A stretch of 64,000 nt of DNA from Bryopsis sp. KO-2023 (Eukaryota > Chlorophyta > Ulvophyceae > Bryopsidales > Bryopsidaceae), in assembly GCA_030272585.1 (NCBI GenBank), contig BSYQ01000005.1, positions 310,001 to 374,000 of the forward strand, given 5' to 3'. Made by a program: the position numbers and the translations under genes. Below are positions 43,901 through 54,800 of this stretch, one piece after another (the stretch's first letter is position 1; every line of letters starts with the position of its first letter). Below the pieces are notes generated by a model, which made no database searches, was not told the origin of the DNA, and saw nothing but the letters and a program-made list of their open reading frames with translations.

Positions 43901-44889
43901 ATTGTCAAGCAATCCAGAGCGTCCAAACAGTTGAAGACGACGCACTGACGAGCCAATGCCTTGGCAACGTTCTCCGTCTTTCCCATTCCAGCGGGCCTGG
44001 GGGAACGAAGAAAACCCATCATGACTGTCATGGAACGTGCTTTGTTTGCTTTGTGGACGTTTTGATCTTTCCATGCCAGTTCTTACCCTTCAGAATCTCC
44101 ACCAAAGCTGGGATGGATCGCATCCATAAGTGTCCGATAACACCGATGTGCGAGTGGAGTCACCACGAGTCTGGATAAATTTCCAAGATACTCGTATCCA
44201 CACTCCGCTCTTGAGTTTCTCATGCTGAGTGGAATGGAAAGCTCTTCCGGTTGATCGGGGTCCGGGCACTGATTCGATGAGCAAAAAAACAATTGAGCTT
44301 TGACCCTTGCAGCAAAATTGCTTCATATCAAAACATTCATTTTAGTGTGCACCTGCCAGTAGCTTCGAAATTGGACTGGATTTAGCTCCACAAGAGCTGC
44401 CACCACGTCTCGAGCGCGGACGTCCATGATCACCAGTGAGCTCAAAGTCATTCTGCTTAGCTTGCTCAAATTTCCGCGCACCAGACCCACAGTGTCAAAC
44501 AGCTGGGACGTACACTCTTCACTGACTTCCTTAAGAGCCCTCGCACGCCCAGATCGAATCCCATTCTCCACATCCACTGTCCTGTGTATTGCAGCGACGA
44601 CAAGCACTACCTGACCAGGCCATTCAAGAGCCCATTCACAGCGGGGCTTTTGTGGATAGAACTCCACACCCAAGCTGCAGACCTCGCGTATCGACTGAAC
44701 CACACTAGCGACGTCCACCAAAGCAGCGTCATTTGGTACTTCGACGTGGTTGTTGTCGTAACTGTTCTGGTCGTCACTGTCGTCTTCCAAGTCGTTTCGG
44801 TGGTCGTGTCGTCGGTTTCGAATGATTTTTCGAATGCCTTTGATGCCAAGAGTTGACAGCCCGATCACGAGCGCAACTTTTTTCCACAT
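40915..44889 (-). CDS. Gene C: dynein derivative ending in AAA3
   Basis: Minus-strand exons 44889-44353, 44268-44087, 43996-43825, 43725-43486, 43402-43055, 42977-42544, 42439-42165, 42025-41671 and 41581-40915 total 3,210 bases: 1,069 codons plus stop with every phase consistent. Content: leader as in B but 17 codons shorter, linker, AAA1 (GPAGMGKT; Walker B FDGFKR), AAA2 ([14 protein letters not shown]), AAA3 with GPNGAGKP and an intact Walker B (IFIDDIN). After NAQPP the protein leaves dynein for a Lys/Glu-rich tail ([20 protein letters not shown]) of about 135 residues with no match. AAA4, stalk, AAA5 and AAA6 are absent. Start chosen at 44889 because the leader and promoter match gene B. 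It may be a functional truncated protein or a young pseudogene; no stop or frameshift is visible. Confidence 0.75.
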
Positions 44890-45030
44890 CTTCTTTAGAC
44901 CAAGTCGTAACCTGATCGACCCAGAGATGGAAAACGGACTATCTTTGCACGTTTTATACTTGCAAGGATAGTCCAAGAGGAAGGGAGTCGCGGAGTTTGA
45001 CCTTTGGATTTCTGTCAAATCACGTGGCTT
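44890..45030 (-). promoter_or_regulatory. Promoter-like leader of gene C
   Basis: Mirror of the gene B leader. On the + strand the arms GGACTATCTTTGCA (44936-44949) and TGCAAGGATAGTCC (44961-44974) flank GTTTTATAC, i.e. GTATAAAAC on the gene's strand. CACGTG follows near 45021. Confidence 0.55.
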
Positions 45031-45202
45031 GTGGGGAGAAAGGAAAGGGAGAGAGAGTTCAGAGGAAAACCACCAATTGCAAATTAAAAAATTATTAAAA
45101 ACACCCCCCCCACCAATTACAAAAAACAACCATAATTTCACCTGCAACTAGAAGTCTAAACAAAGAGATACTGACATAGCAAAAGAAGGCCTAGCCCTAT
45201 TC

Positions 45203-45860
45203 TCATTGGACACTATTGGAAGCAGATGGCAGTGCTCCTGGACCACTTTCCGATGGCTCGAATCGTTGCACCATCGTTTCAGGCCCCTCCTTGAGTTTCT
45301 GGCCAGGTAGTGCCTGTTCTCCAAATAGCTGGATGGGCAGGCCACAGGAAGGTATTCCAGCAAAATCACACCAGTGAGGAGCCAGACCGAAAGTGTGGTA
45401 CAAAAGATCGAAGCAGCACCTTGTGAAGAAAAGCAAATGAAGAATCAGTTCAACCTAGACCTGCACCACCCCAGCCTCTGCAACAGAACATGGAATAAAC
45501 TCAAGAACAACTTACCACCCCTTGTTTGAGTGAGAGTTCCCAGTGTAGCTGCATGGGCAGCTGTCCACAATCATGACCATTACAACCTTCCTTGGATCAT
45601 AACAGGCGTTCGACCTGATTAAACCAAAAATGGTTCCCGTAGCTGTCCTTGAAATTCGTGTGCTCGCACCTAACCTCGTAACACTTCCTGCACTCGTATA
45701 CAAGCTTTTTTACGAACAAACTGTGAGATCGCCCATGCAGTTCTCGATTTGCGAGTCGAGCATTGAAAAAAACGACATAGACGCAGGAAAAGCAACACCT
45801 ACCATCATTTAGTCCGTGCGCCCCCGCACACACAATCGAAGCAGCAGCACCACAGCCATA
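45203..45860 (-). pseudogene. Expansin-like pseudogene, right arm
   Basis: Inverted copy of 22390-23093 with the same exon blocks (KCYEVRC, NACYDPRKVVMVMIVDSCPC, SNKGW, CCFDLLYHTFG) and the same frame change between GNHF and NACYD. Unlike the left arm, the exon after LAPH stays open here (LAPHWCDFAGIPSCGLPIQL, to a stop at 45203), so this copy is less damaged. LAGIPSC-LPIQ could be the end of the barrel (compare GVIPIQYRRV in expansins). Confidence 0.55.
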
Positions 45861-45929
45861 TGCTGATTGCTAGCCGCCCTCAAGAAGAACTTCTTCAGCT
45901 GTCCGCACTCTCGAAAAAACACACAGGCC

Positions 45930-46268
45930 ATGAAAAGGAAGAGTCTCGAAGATCGGTCAACAAAGCAGAGCCGAAACTACCCACGTCTTTCGAGAGAGCG
46001 ACCCAGCAAGACTGGACCGAATTGTGGTGGATACCAGTTCTCCCAGGCCCTCGATAGCATGTCATTTCATGCGATTTCGCAGCCCCATGCAGGGTGTCTT
46101 TTATTATCAGCAACTGTCAAAACAGTCTGGGAACGCCCCCAAATTACTCACGTGTTGTCAAAGCGTAGCTACTGCCGTCATGAGCATTGCTCTGACCACA
46201 ACACTCCCAGCGATGCGCGCGTTATCGATTCGGTAAGAGGCGAAGGGCGCAACCTGTCATTCCAGTGA
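45930..46268 (+). CDS. Conserved small ORF, right arm copy
   Basis: From ATG at 45930 the frame has 112 codons (MKRKSLEDRSTKQSRNY, TVKTVWERPQITHVLSKRSY, SVRGEGRNLSFQ). It lacks three codons (9 bases) relative to the left-arm copy. Function unknown; see 22006-22353. Confidence 0.4.
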   Translation: MKRKSLEDRSTKQSRNYPRLSRERPSKTGPNCGGYQFSQALDSMSFHAISQPHAGCLLLSATVKTVWERPQITHVLSKRSYCRHEHCSDHNTPSDARVIDSVRGEGRNLSFQ

Positions 46269-46375
46269 AATTGCCGCCATCTTGAATTTTTTTCGACGTT
46301 TGTGTTGGACTTTTGTCTTTGCTCCAGGCTGACACCAAGCGTGCATCATGTCGTAAGGAGGTGGAGAAAGGAAAG

Positions 46376-46774
46376 ATGTGTCTTCTTTTTGGTGGCTTCC
46401 TTGCTTGCAGATTTTATAATTATTTTTTGGCCGAAGGGGAGATGAGCAATACTTTTTCGGTCAGATCTTCAACCCTTTTCTGTTTGTTAAATTTTTTAAT
46501 GAAACATCACCTGCTTGCTATTTCGTTTCTGTTGTCAGCATCGGCCATCGTTTTGCGTGTTGAGGTCCCACAGGGATTTCTGAAGTTTTTCTTTTCCCCT
46601 ACGCAGTGTAGAGTTGAAGATGAAGCTGCTGCAAAGATTTCACCTCTACGGGGAGAGCATTGCAGTTCTGAAGACTTGAGCAAAAAGAGGCCAAAGGGAT
46701 GCAGTGATGCTACCTTTCAGGGTATTGAAACTCAAAATGGCCTCAGAGGGCAACAGCTTCGTTCTCAATCTTGA
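46376..46774 (+). CDS. Unidentified ORF, right arm copy
   Basis: Same length as 21500-21898 (-) with a few substitutions (for example FNNYF becomes FYNYF, FLKFLF becomes FLKFFF). ATG at 46376. No family recognised. It follows the small ORF 45930-46268 on the same strand and might be a second exon of one gene, but I could not fix splice sites. Confidence 0.3.
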   Translation: MCLLFGGFLACRFYNYFLAEGEMSNTFSVRSSTLFCLLNFLMKHHLLAISFLLSASAIVLRVEVPQGFLKFFFSPTQCRVEDEAAAKISPLRGEHCSSEDLSKKRPKGCSDATFQGIETQNGLRGQQLRSQS

Positions 46775-49751
46775 ACAGCTGGGCATAATTGAGGCGCGAT
46801 TCCGATAGAAAGCTGGAAAAACATTAATAACTTTTTTTTTTCTGATGCTTTACTCCTATGTCAAAATGATCGAGGGGCAAATTCTGTTTTAAATGGGAGG
46901 TTCGAGATTACCTCTTTTTGCATCAGGGATGATGAGCCGGAAATTTTCATTTCCATGAACCTAACCCTACACGGCCAGCACAGTTGAGGTAAGCTCCGAC
47001 TATGGAGCTAATCACTTTCTATTGTATAAAGATGGGTATGTACGAAGGAAGCTCTTTTTGCATGGGCTACTGCCGAATTGTCTGGATACGATTCAAGCAT
47101 ATGCATTTTCGAAAAATTATGTGTTTGATTCTAACTAGTTCTTGTTTTCTGTTCACTGGAGCTTTTATTTTTCCTGTTTCTGAAAAAACAAATTTTCCTG
47201 CAAATAGCTGATGTATTATTTATTTTATTTTATTTTGGGGTGGGGGGTCATCTGCAGGGAGGGAAAAGATACTTGTTGGATGACTGCAGTCTCGTTGAGC
47301 TTTCAATGAAAGATGTATACTGTGATTTGGTCAGAGTAAAAGGTCCCTGGAACTGCTTTTAATCTAGTTCTGGTTCCAGTAAGGGGAGCTGTAGTCTGGT
47401 GCGTTGGTATTTTTGCACATTACGTTCAGGTGAGGACAAAAAAAACTGCAACCTAGCCATGGAATGTTTTTGTAATAGACTGAGTAAAACAAGCCATGAA
47501 ATTGAAGAAAAATATGAAGCTGTTTCGCAGCTGCCTCCCCAAAACAAAGAGTTTTGAGTTGGAGCAAAAAGGCACCAAAAAACATGAAAGTGATCGAATA
47601 CGGGATGATCACTGGTGATACCTTAAAGCAGCAATATTGAAGCTGTCAATATACCTTGTCATTTTTTAAATGCATTACATTACTAATGAAAGCTCCATGG
47701 CACCCACACCCAGCTAATCAACCATTTTTTCGTTTTTCATTGCACTGTGAGAAGCAACATAGTGCGCACAGAAAGCCTTTGTTTTGTTTTTTCTATGCAT
47801 TTTCTTTTTCAAGAAACAACCCTGGGGGAGGAGGGAGGGTGTTCAAAAGTTTTTCTTTATTTTATCTTTTTTTCTAAGGAATGTGCATCGGCGATCAGTA
47901 ATGGGGCTTGCAGGAGTGCACTTTCTGACATAGAGCTGGACGGTGCCCAGTACAGTTAACTGGACTCCAAATCCCTAATTTTAACATTATTGAAACTAGG
48001 CCAGATCGTTTCACATGAAAACAGATGGGGCAAATGTAAAAGGAATTTGGATTAAGGTGCCGCCCCCTATGTCATCGTTACTATTGCTTTTACTGTTTGT
48101 TTGCTTTTTTTCGTAGTCTGAGGAAATGTATGGTGGAGCCGAAGACTTTCGCTTGTTAGCCGCCTTTGTTTCTGTTGCTGCTCTTTTTTCTTTCCCAAAA
48201 TTGATTGATAAAGAAGTGAATTCTTGGGGGCAGCTGTCGAAGTGTGGAAATGCCCTGATAGCTTGTTGTGCAGTGCTGGCCGGACATCAACTCTTTTTTC
48301 TCAGTTCTTGGATGGGGGTTTCTTTGATGGTCTATTTCGTTCCTCTGCACTAACCAGGGAACCAGTTCATTCATTGTTATTTTTTTTTCTCATCTCGATT
48401 TCAACTCGTGTTTTCAGCAATGTCACACCAGAGATTTTCTGATTCTTTTCCTTTTTACTTTGGTTTTGTTTCCTGTCTTCAAGTGTTGTGGTTCAATACA
48501 TTGGGTCCTTAAGAAATTTCATGGTGGCTCCAGATGCCGCAACATACTAGGTCCATACAAATTCAGCAAAAGAAAAGTAAAAGAGAACCAACTTACATAT
48601 ATACGATGATAAAAGTCACCTGATTTTCAAGCGAAACAAGTGGTTTTCCCTTTCTGTTTTTTCTTGGGGGGGGGGGCTGGGAGTGGGGGAAAAGTTTTGA
48701 AAATACATTTGTGTGAAGGTGTGTTTGGGTAGGTGGGTGGAAGCTTCCAATTTTTGTGTGTTTGATTTTATTCTGCAGTATCTCTTTTTGATTTTTCTTT
48801 GGGGGAAAAGAGCCGAAAGCTGGATGGTTCTTGGGTGTTGATGTTGGGTTACTTTAAAATTAAATGTTGATAGGTGTGAGTCTGGCGGGCAGGGGACTAT
48901 GAGGGGAGACAAAAAAAATCCTATGATGGGAGTGTGCAGGGACTGTCTTGATTCTTGGAAAAGTAGGATTTTTTATTCGGAAACATCTTGTTGAACAAGA
49001 TAAGTTACTGCTTTTGTTTTGCTGGTATTGTTCTAGACACTAGACGGATCATGCATGCGTTTTTGGTCCAATAGCTGGCACAAACGCAAGATTTATCAAA
49101 GAGCAAGATTCGCCTGTGCCTGCCATTCAAAGAAAGGAACTGCATAGTATGCACTATTGCAAATATGTAGTGCACACACCATCGCAGTTGAAATTGTATC
49201 AAGTTGAGAACCCCTCTGAATTCGCCACTCGTATGTGGTGCTTGTTTGGGATGGAGGGGTGGGGGGTGGGGATTGTGATACGGGCACCAAACAGATCTTC
49301 GTTTTGCGAATCCATCCACTCATTTAACCTATCTCCATCCAGATATTTTTTTTTCACCGCCACCAAGTCCGCAATAGCCTGCCCCCAAGGATAAAATTCC
49401 CACTGCGACAAGCTTACATCTGAAAAAACCAACCGCGATAAAATGATGATAAAGTAGCGTCACTGATTCTTTCACGGGGTGTCAGCGTCACTTTATGGGC
49501 GGTATTTGACGCTTGTGCAGCGCTTGCGTCAAACAACACCAAGTTATCGCCAAATCACGGACGCGAACTTGACGCAAAAACACGCTGAAAGCTCGCGCGT
49601 CTGTTTGACGCAAAAATATCGATCATGTGACGTGCATTAAATTGACGGTGGAATCACGTGCGTGAAATCGACACACAAATACCGCGAAAACCACACTCAG
49701 TACACCCCACACTCACTTCTCCTTGTTTCCGTAAACTTTTTGTTCAAGTTT

Positions 49752-50525
49752 TCACGGACCCACAAACACGTGACAAAGACGATGTGACTTCCCATGGGTT
49801 TGGAGACATTTTCGCTTGTCCTGTTCGCGTTCGACTTCTTGGGCCTGTTGATATTTTTTCGATCTCCGATAGGTTTCCGCCAATCGATAAGCGACTCTGA
49901 CTTGCACAAGACAGGAAGTCCGCTTTCTGAGGTCGTGTTGAGGTCGTGGATGCTGTTCGCTGCCAATAATGGGTTTGGGTTTGGGTTGGGTTAGGGTTGG
50001 GTAAGGGTCTGTTTTTTCTCTTTTTGGACGTGAAACGACTCGGCGCTTCGACGCTTGGGGGTAAAAAAAGCGGGGTTTTCCGTGAACTGAGGGGACCCTT
50101 TCTGTGGCGATCGCGACTACTACCCTCCTGGGTTTGGAGTCAGCTCGACGAGGGTTCTGTAAGCCAACAGAGTTTGGGTTTTTTTTGATTTTTTTCCTGG
50201 GCGGGCTATGTGGAGAGGCTTGCAGTTCTGCTCCGCGATAATCGGATATACTCCTATGGACGTTGACAGTGGAGTTCAGCGATCGTGTTACGAGGGTCTC
50301 TAGCTTAGATGGAATGGCGAGGGGGTGGAGTTGGTCGATCGCGTTGCGAGCGCCTCTAGCTGGGATGGACGGGCGAGAGAGCCTGGGTGGCTGTGAGCTT
50401 AACCACCCTGCTTGCGTGCCGACGTTTTTCTGGTGGTGCTCGGCGTCAGGATCGGATTCCTCGCTACTCCCAGGTTCAGGATTTTCCTGTGACTTTTTTC
50501 CCTTATACACATCACACCAAACCAC
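49752..50525 (-). CDS. Unidentified basic ORF inside the putative transposon
   Basis: An open frame of 257 codons, rich in Arg, Lys, Pro and Ser, without a recognised domain; RVAYRLAETYRRSKKYQQAQ near the C-terminus could be a helix. It overlaps shorter + strand ORFs. No DDE residues can be assigned. It may be a remnant of an element protein or chance in GC-richer DNA. Confidence 0.2.
   Translation of the reverse strand: MVWCDVYKGKKSQENPEPGSSEESDPDAEHHQKNVGTQAGWLSSQPPRLSRPSIPARGARNAIDQLHPLAIPSKLETLVTRSLNSTVNVHRSISDYRGAELQASPHSPPRKKIKKNPNSVGLQNPRRADSKPRRVVVAIATERVPSVHGKPRFFYPQASKRRVVSRPKREKTDPYPTLTQPKPKPIIGSEQHPRPQHDLRKRTSCLVQVRVAYRLAETYRRSKKYQQAQEVEREQDKRKCLQTHGKSHRLCHVFVGP
49969..50007 (+). 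repeat. Telomere-like GGGTTTGGGTTGGGTTAGGG run
   Basis: Eight G-triplets separated by T, TT, TTT, TTA or TAA form a degenerate telomere-type run inside the putative transposon. Too short and irregular to name the organism's telomere unit. Confidence 0.6.
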
Positions 50526-51492
50526 ATCTCCCCTGTTTTGGAGGATACATCCTGTTGCTTCCTATTCCCATCCCCAGGGCATGTACTTCAGGATCACCCA
50601 CTGCTGCAAAAAAACTCTGTGGAGTCGAAAATAAAACTCTAAATCACTGTGTTCTTGAAATGTTATTTGCAGTTCTTTATCTTCACTCCCTGACAGCACT
50701 CCTGGGTGCATTGGCAATTGGAGGAAGAGAAATATATTCCATTGTTGATTCTGAATCTTGTAGGTTTGAGCCTTTCGTGCATTTGCATCAGTCCCTAGCT
50801 TGATGAATGTGTCTATTGTAGAAGGTTGCAGGCTGGAATGAGCACAGAAGATATCCACAAAAAGAAGCTAGAGAATCTTCATGCCAAAAACATTTTAAAG
50901 CTGTCTCGACCTTGAAATCACCCTGATGATGAAAACATAAGTTGTTGAACGTATCTCTGTGGCTGTATTCATGGATAACTCAATCCCAACGGATCAGCAA
51001 TGGTGGTGGCGATCGACTATAAGAGGAGAAGCAAACGAGAAGTAAGTTTGCAGTAGGTTTGATGTGTCCTCCATCACAAATTTGTGATAGGATTTGAGTG
51101 CGGTGCTGATTTTGCAGTGCATGGGTGTGTGTGTTAGATGGCTCGAAGGCTGATGCGTTCCAAAGCGAAAAAAAATGCAACTAATAGAGGGTTCAAGGCC
51201 GACTTCTTGGCTGCCCGAGCGAAGAGTGGTGATGGAAGTCGAATGAGGGTAGAATTCCTTGTGTATGGAGCACAGATTACAAGAATTGGGTGACCTCAGT
51301 GAACATCAAGCATGATGCTAGATTTCTCACTTCAGGGTTGACACACGTCCTTAAACTTAAGTTTTAAGAAATTGAGTGGAATCCCTGGTGGCCCCCTCCA
51401 GGGGATTGGGTTCTATTCCCAAAAGGTTCCTACTATTAGATCTATTGCATCATTCACCGATAATTCACCCCTCTTTGGATGTCGTACAACAG

Positions 51493-51740
51493 CGTGAAAC
51501 AACGTCAAAATATCGCTGACGCTCTCTGAGCGTGAAAGCAACGTACCCACAACAAGCGACGTGAAACAACGTCAAAATATCGCTGACGCTCTCTAAGCGT
51601 GAAAGCAACATACCCACAACAAGCGACGTGAAACAACGTCAACATATCGCTGACGCTCTCTGAGCGTGAAATTAACGCAACCGCAAAAAGCAACGTGAAA
51701 CAACGTCAAATTACTGGTGGCGCTGTTTCACGCTGGATTG
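51493..51740. repeat. 67-base tandem repeats near the right end of the transposon
   Basis: CGTGAAACAACGTCAAAATA starts at 51493, 51560, 51627 and 51694, exactly 67 bases apart. Each unit contains GACGCTCTCTGAGCGTGAAA, a partial dyad (ACGCTC / GAGCGT). The fourth unit decays after about 40 bases. Confidence 0.95.
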
Positions 51741-51885
51741 GCACAGTCGCAACAAGCACGCAATTTTATGGGCGTTATTTTTGCGCTAATCATCGTCAGC
51801 GGTATCCGAATTCGATAAAGAGGCGTAAGCGATAAAACAACGGCCAGTTCTCGTCATTTTATCGCGGTTGGTTTTTTCAGATGTA

Positions 51886-54800
51886 TCCGGTGGAAGCCCT
51901 GTGGAAACAGGGACCCCCTCAGGCTCTGTTTCTGGACCCAATACAATCCCCTTGGGAGTCAAACCCAAGCTTCCAGTTCCCACCAGAACACTCCTCACTT
52001 GCTCTCTCCATGCTTGGTTCTGATTTGGACGGGCTTATGACCCACTTGGCCGATGGAGCTGCAAAAAAAAAAAATGGAGCTGCATTTAAGCGAAAAAAAA
52101 GATTTCACTGAATCCCAGCCCTCCAGGCCTTGAGGTACAGTCGACCATATCATTGCCCATGTACAGTCGACCTTCTGTCCATAAGCTTTGTTGAACTCCT
52201 TGACTTCGTTTCGTTTGAAAGAAAGACTGCAGAGGCTGAGGCGGGTCCAGGGATGGCGCTTTTTGTTGTGTGAAACTGAAAATGTGGAGAGCGGGATTGT
52301 ACCCCCGCTGTAGAATCCCCCCACCCCCGAATCCTAGTCACGAAATCCACTCTACGGACCCAGTCAGAATTCTTTTCCACAATCATTACGAAAACCACTT
52401 CGATATCTTACGATGGACGTCAAAAAAGTTAAAAAAACAAAAAAAATTGCAAGGATCCCACCCACCCCCTGCCTCCCCTCTCCAAGCTTGGCGTGAGGGG
52501 TCCCGCTCTGAGTCACCGTGCATCATCATTGGTAGGCCCGGCCATCCTCAGATGCACGGTGACTCGAGCTAACCTACATACCAAGTTGAATAAGTCGGTT
52601 TCACGCTTCGCACCCAAAACTCGGTTGAGTCGTCAAAAGTGTTTGTCAGTTCTGCAACTGACACGTCGGTGAGATGGGAGGCTGGGAGCTCGCCACGCTG
52701 GCAGCTGTGGCGGACTGTGGCGCCGCCAGCCTCGAAACGGTTTTCTCTCTGGATCACGATGCTTTGGGTTCGAGGGCGTGATCACTGATCACTGCAGTGA
52801 TCCGTTTCGCTTGGCTTTTCTACCGAAAGCGTGTGAATTTCAGGTTGGAAGCGATTTCATTAATTTGTTTTGCTCGGTATCTTTTTCTCTTTCGTCCGCT
52901 CGTTTCTGGGCTGATCGACCAAAAGATCGGGAAGCTGGCCCTCTCAGAAAACCCTGTGATAAGCAAAAATTTGCGGACTACGCTCCATGCACAAACCCTG
53001 AATTCCCGGCGCATGGGAGTATGAAGCTTTACCCTCGCTCGCGACACACAAGGCATTACCCGCTGCCATGGCTCCTTACTTTCCGTGTTTCGTTTTACTG
53101 GGGTTTGCCCACGTGACGCGCAACTCGCCCGTCGGACGGTAGGTGGGGATTAACCCGCTCGATCGTGAGCAGCAGAGCAGGTTTGGGCATCGTTGCCGGC
53201 TGGAATTTCAATGCATTAATAATAAACGGACCTTTGATTTCTCTGGGGGTGTAATGTTTTAATATCAAAGCCAGAAAAAAATAGAAAAGAAAAATAAACA
53301 CCATCAAGAACTCTGTGTGAGCCAGGCTGAAATGGAGCGTAGGTTTTACTGGGATGCTGGTTTTTGCATTTGCCATTGCTTGAGACTTCTTTGGGTTGCC
53401 GAAACAAGGCTGGGTATGAATGTCAGTCATAGGACCCTGAAATTTTGTCCTGGTCAAAAAAATTAATAAACTGGCCAAAAACTCCTAACCTAGGTTTCTG
53501 TCATTCTCCAGGGTCCCAGTAATGTTTTTTCGCCCCTGGATTTTATGGTATGGCTACTCATGTTACGAAGCCCCCGACATCGCACTCTTATTTTTGAGCA
53601 GCAAAAGCTCTGGGGCGATTGCGAAAACACCATTACGGGAAAAGATGCGGCCAAAGCATCAGGATTGAGATGCTCTGAAGCTCCGGACACAGCCCTCTGG
53701 TTCTGTAAGCTTGTTTGCATTATTTGTCCTCTTTTTTTTTCCTTCTCTAAGTTCTTTTTCTTAATATATATAGATGTATATATGCATTTCTTTCCTTCCC
53801 CCCCTTTTGAAAAATAAAATTTAAAATTTAAAAATAATCAACATCTATTATTTTGTCAAATGTCTCATGTAATCCCTTCCCCTCATGTAATTTATTCTCA
53901 TTTCGTTTTTTGTTTTTTTGATCAGGGGATGTGGGAGCGCCGCTGACTGATAGCATGGATGGAAAAAGATATGCAGTTGGCCTTTGGTCGTATGAAGATT
54001 CCAGATGTGGGAGAAATTCAAACCCGAGGCCCGAAAGCATAGTCTATACCCCCCTTCCACCCTTGAGAGCATGGATTGAATTTGCACCTGTCCCTAACAC
54101 TGGCTAGATTAACAGAAAGTGAGGGAAGTTTTCTTACAGGGAAAGTTTTACAGGCAAAGCCGAAAAGGGGGTCAGAGGTCCCACACCACTTCAATTTTCT
54201 TTTCGATCGGGGAGGGGGGGGGGTGCGTTGGTTTGTTTCCATTAGTAATATTCTGTGGAGATGGTCTGGCCACATTTCGACATCTCAAGCAGTTTCCTGG
54301 AAGGTGGTTGCATTTGCAGTGAATGAGGTACGGTGAAGGTTTTAACAGGTTTTTTGGTTTTCTGTTTAAGGCTTCGTTGGCCAAACAAAAAAAACCAACT
54401 GTTTTTGTCGTGAAATTAAAGATGTTTTCCTTGAGAGGAGAGTAGGATCACAGCAGGAAGATAGCAGCATCTCCAGAATGTTTTAGCAAAGCTTTGAGTG
54501 ATTCCATATGTTCTTTCGTTATCAGGTATTAATGCGCGTTTTTTTCGAGTTGTTTTGATTTTTTTGCAAGATTAGATTTGTGGTTGTTATTACTGAAGTT
54601 TTGTCATCTTTTGGGGGGTGGGGCGAAGGGGCCTAGTTGAGGGTGGATATTTTGTTGAGGTCGAGTGTTCTCTTCTTCCAACGGTTTGCTGCATTTCTTG
54701 TGGATTTCTTTTTGGAGTGCTTTTTTTCCTGTCTGGAGTTGGAGTGGATAGGTGAAGGATGATTTTCAGGGTGTTTTTTTTGGCCATCTGGAGAGACAGC

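Larger units (their letters stand above)
41320..49272 (-). repeat. Right arm of the 8-kb inverted repeat
   Basis: Reverse complement of 19000-27031. Introns of the dynein gene have the same lengths in the two arms (84, 90, 99, 83, 77, 104, 139 and 90 or 89 bases), showing a recent duplication. Exon differences are in multiples of three (51, 3, 3). Confidence 0.95.
49415..51885. mobile_element. Putative DNA transposon with perfect 32-base terminal inverted repeats
   Basis: TACATCTGAAAAAACCAACC at 49415, running to 49446, reappears exactly reverse-complemented at 51854-51885. The outermost bases are TA on both ends, which would fit a TA target duplication outside 30-base repeats starting CATCTG, as in Tc1/mariner-like elements. 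Length about 2.47 kb. Subterminal DNA on both sides is dense in GCGTCA / TGACGC and CGTGAAA words, and TTTATGGGCG occurs near both ends (49492 and 51767). It sits 140 bases outside the right arm. No transposase is recognised, so it is probably non-autonomous. Confidence 0.75.

Noticed and set aside
19000..49272. Inverted repeat as a simple assembly mirror artefact
   Set aside because: The arms differ by substitutions and by indels of 51, 15, 9 and 3 bases, which a mirrored contig would not show.
49752..50525. ORF taken as a transposase
   Set aside because: No DDE triad, helix-turn-helix or zinc-finger pattern could be assigned, so it is listed only as unidentified.
51493..51740. CRISPR array
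   Set aside because: Head-to-tail 67-base units without spacers of distinct sequence; eukaryotic context.
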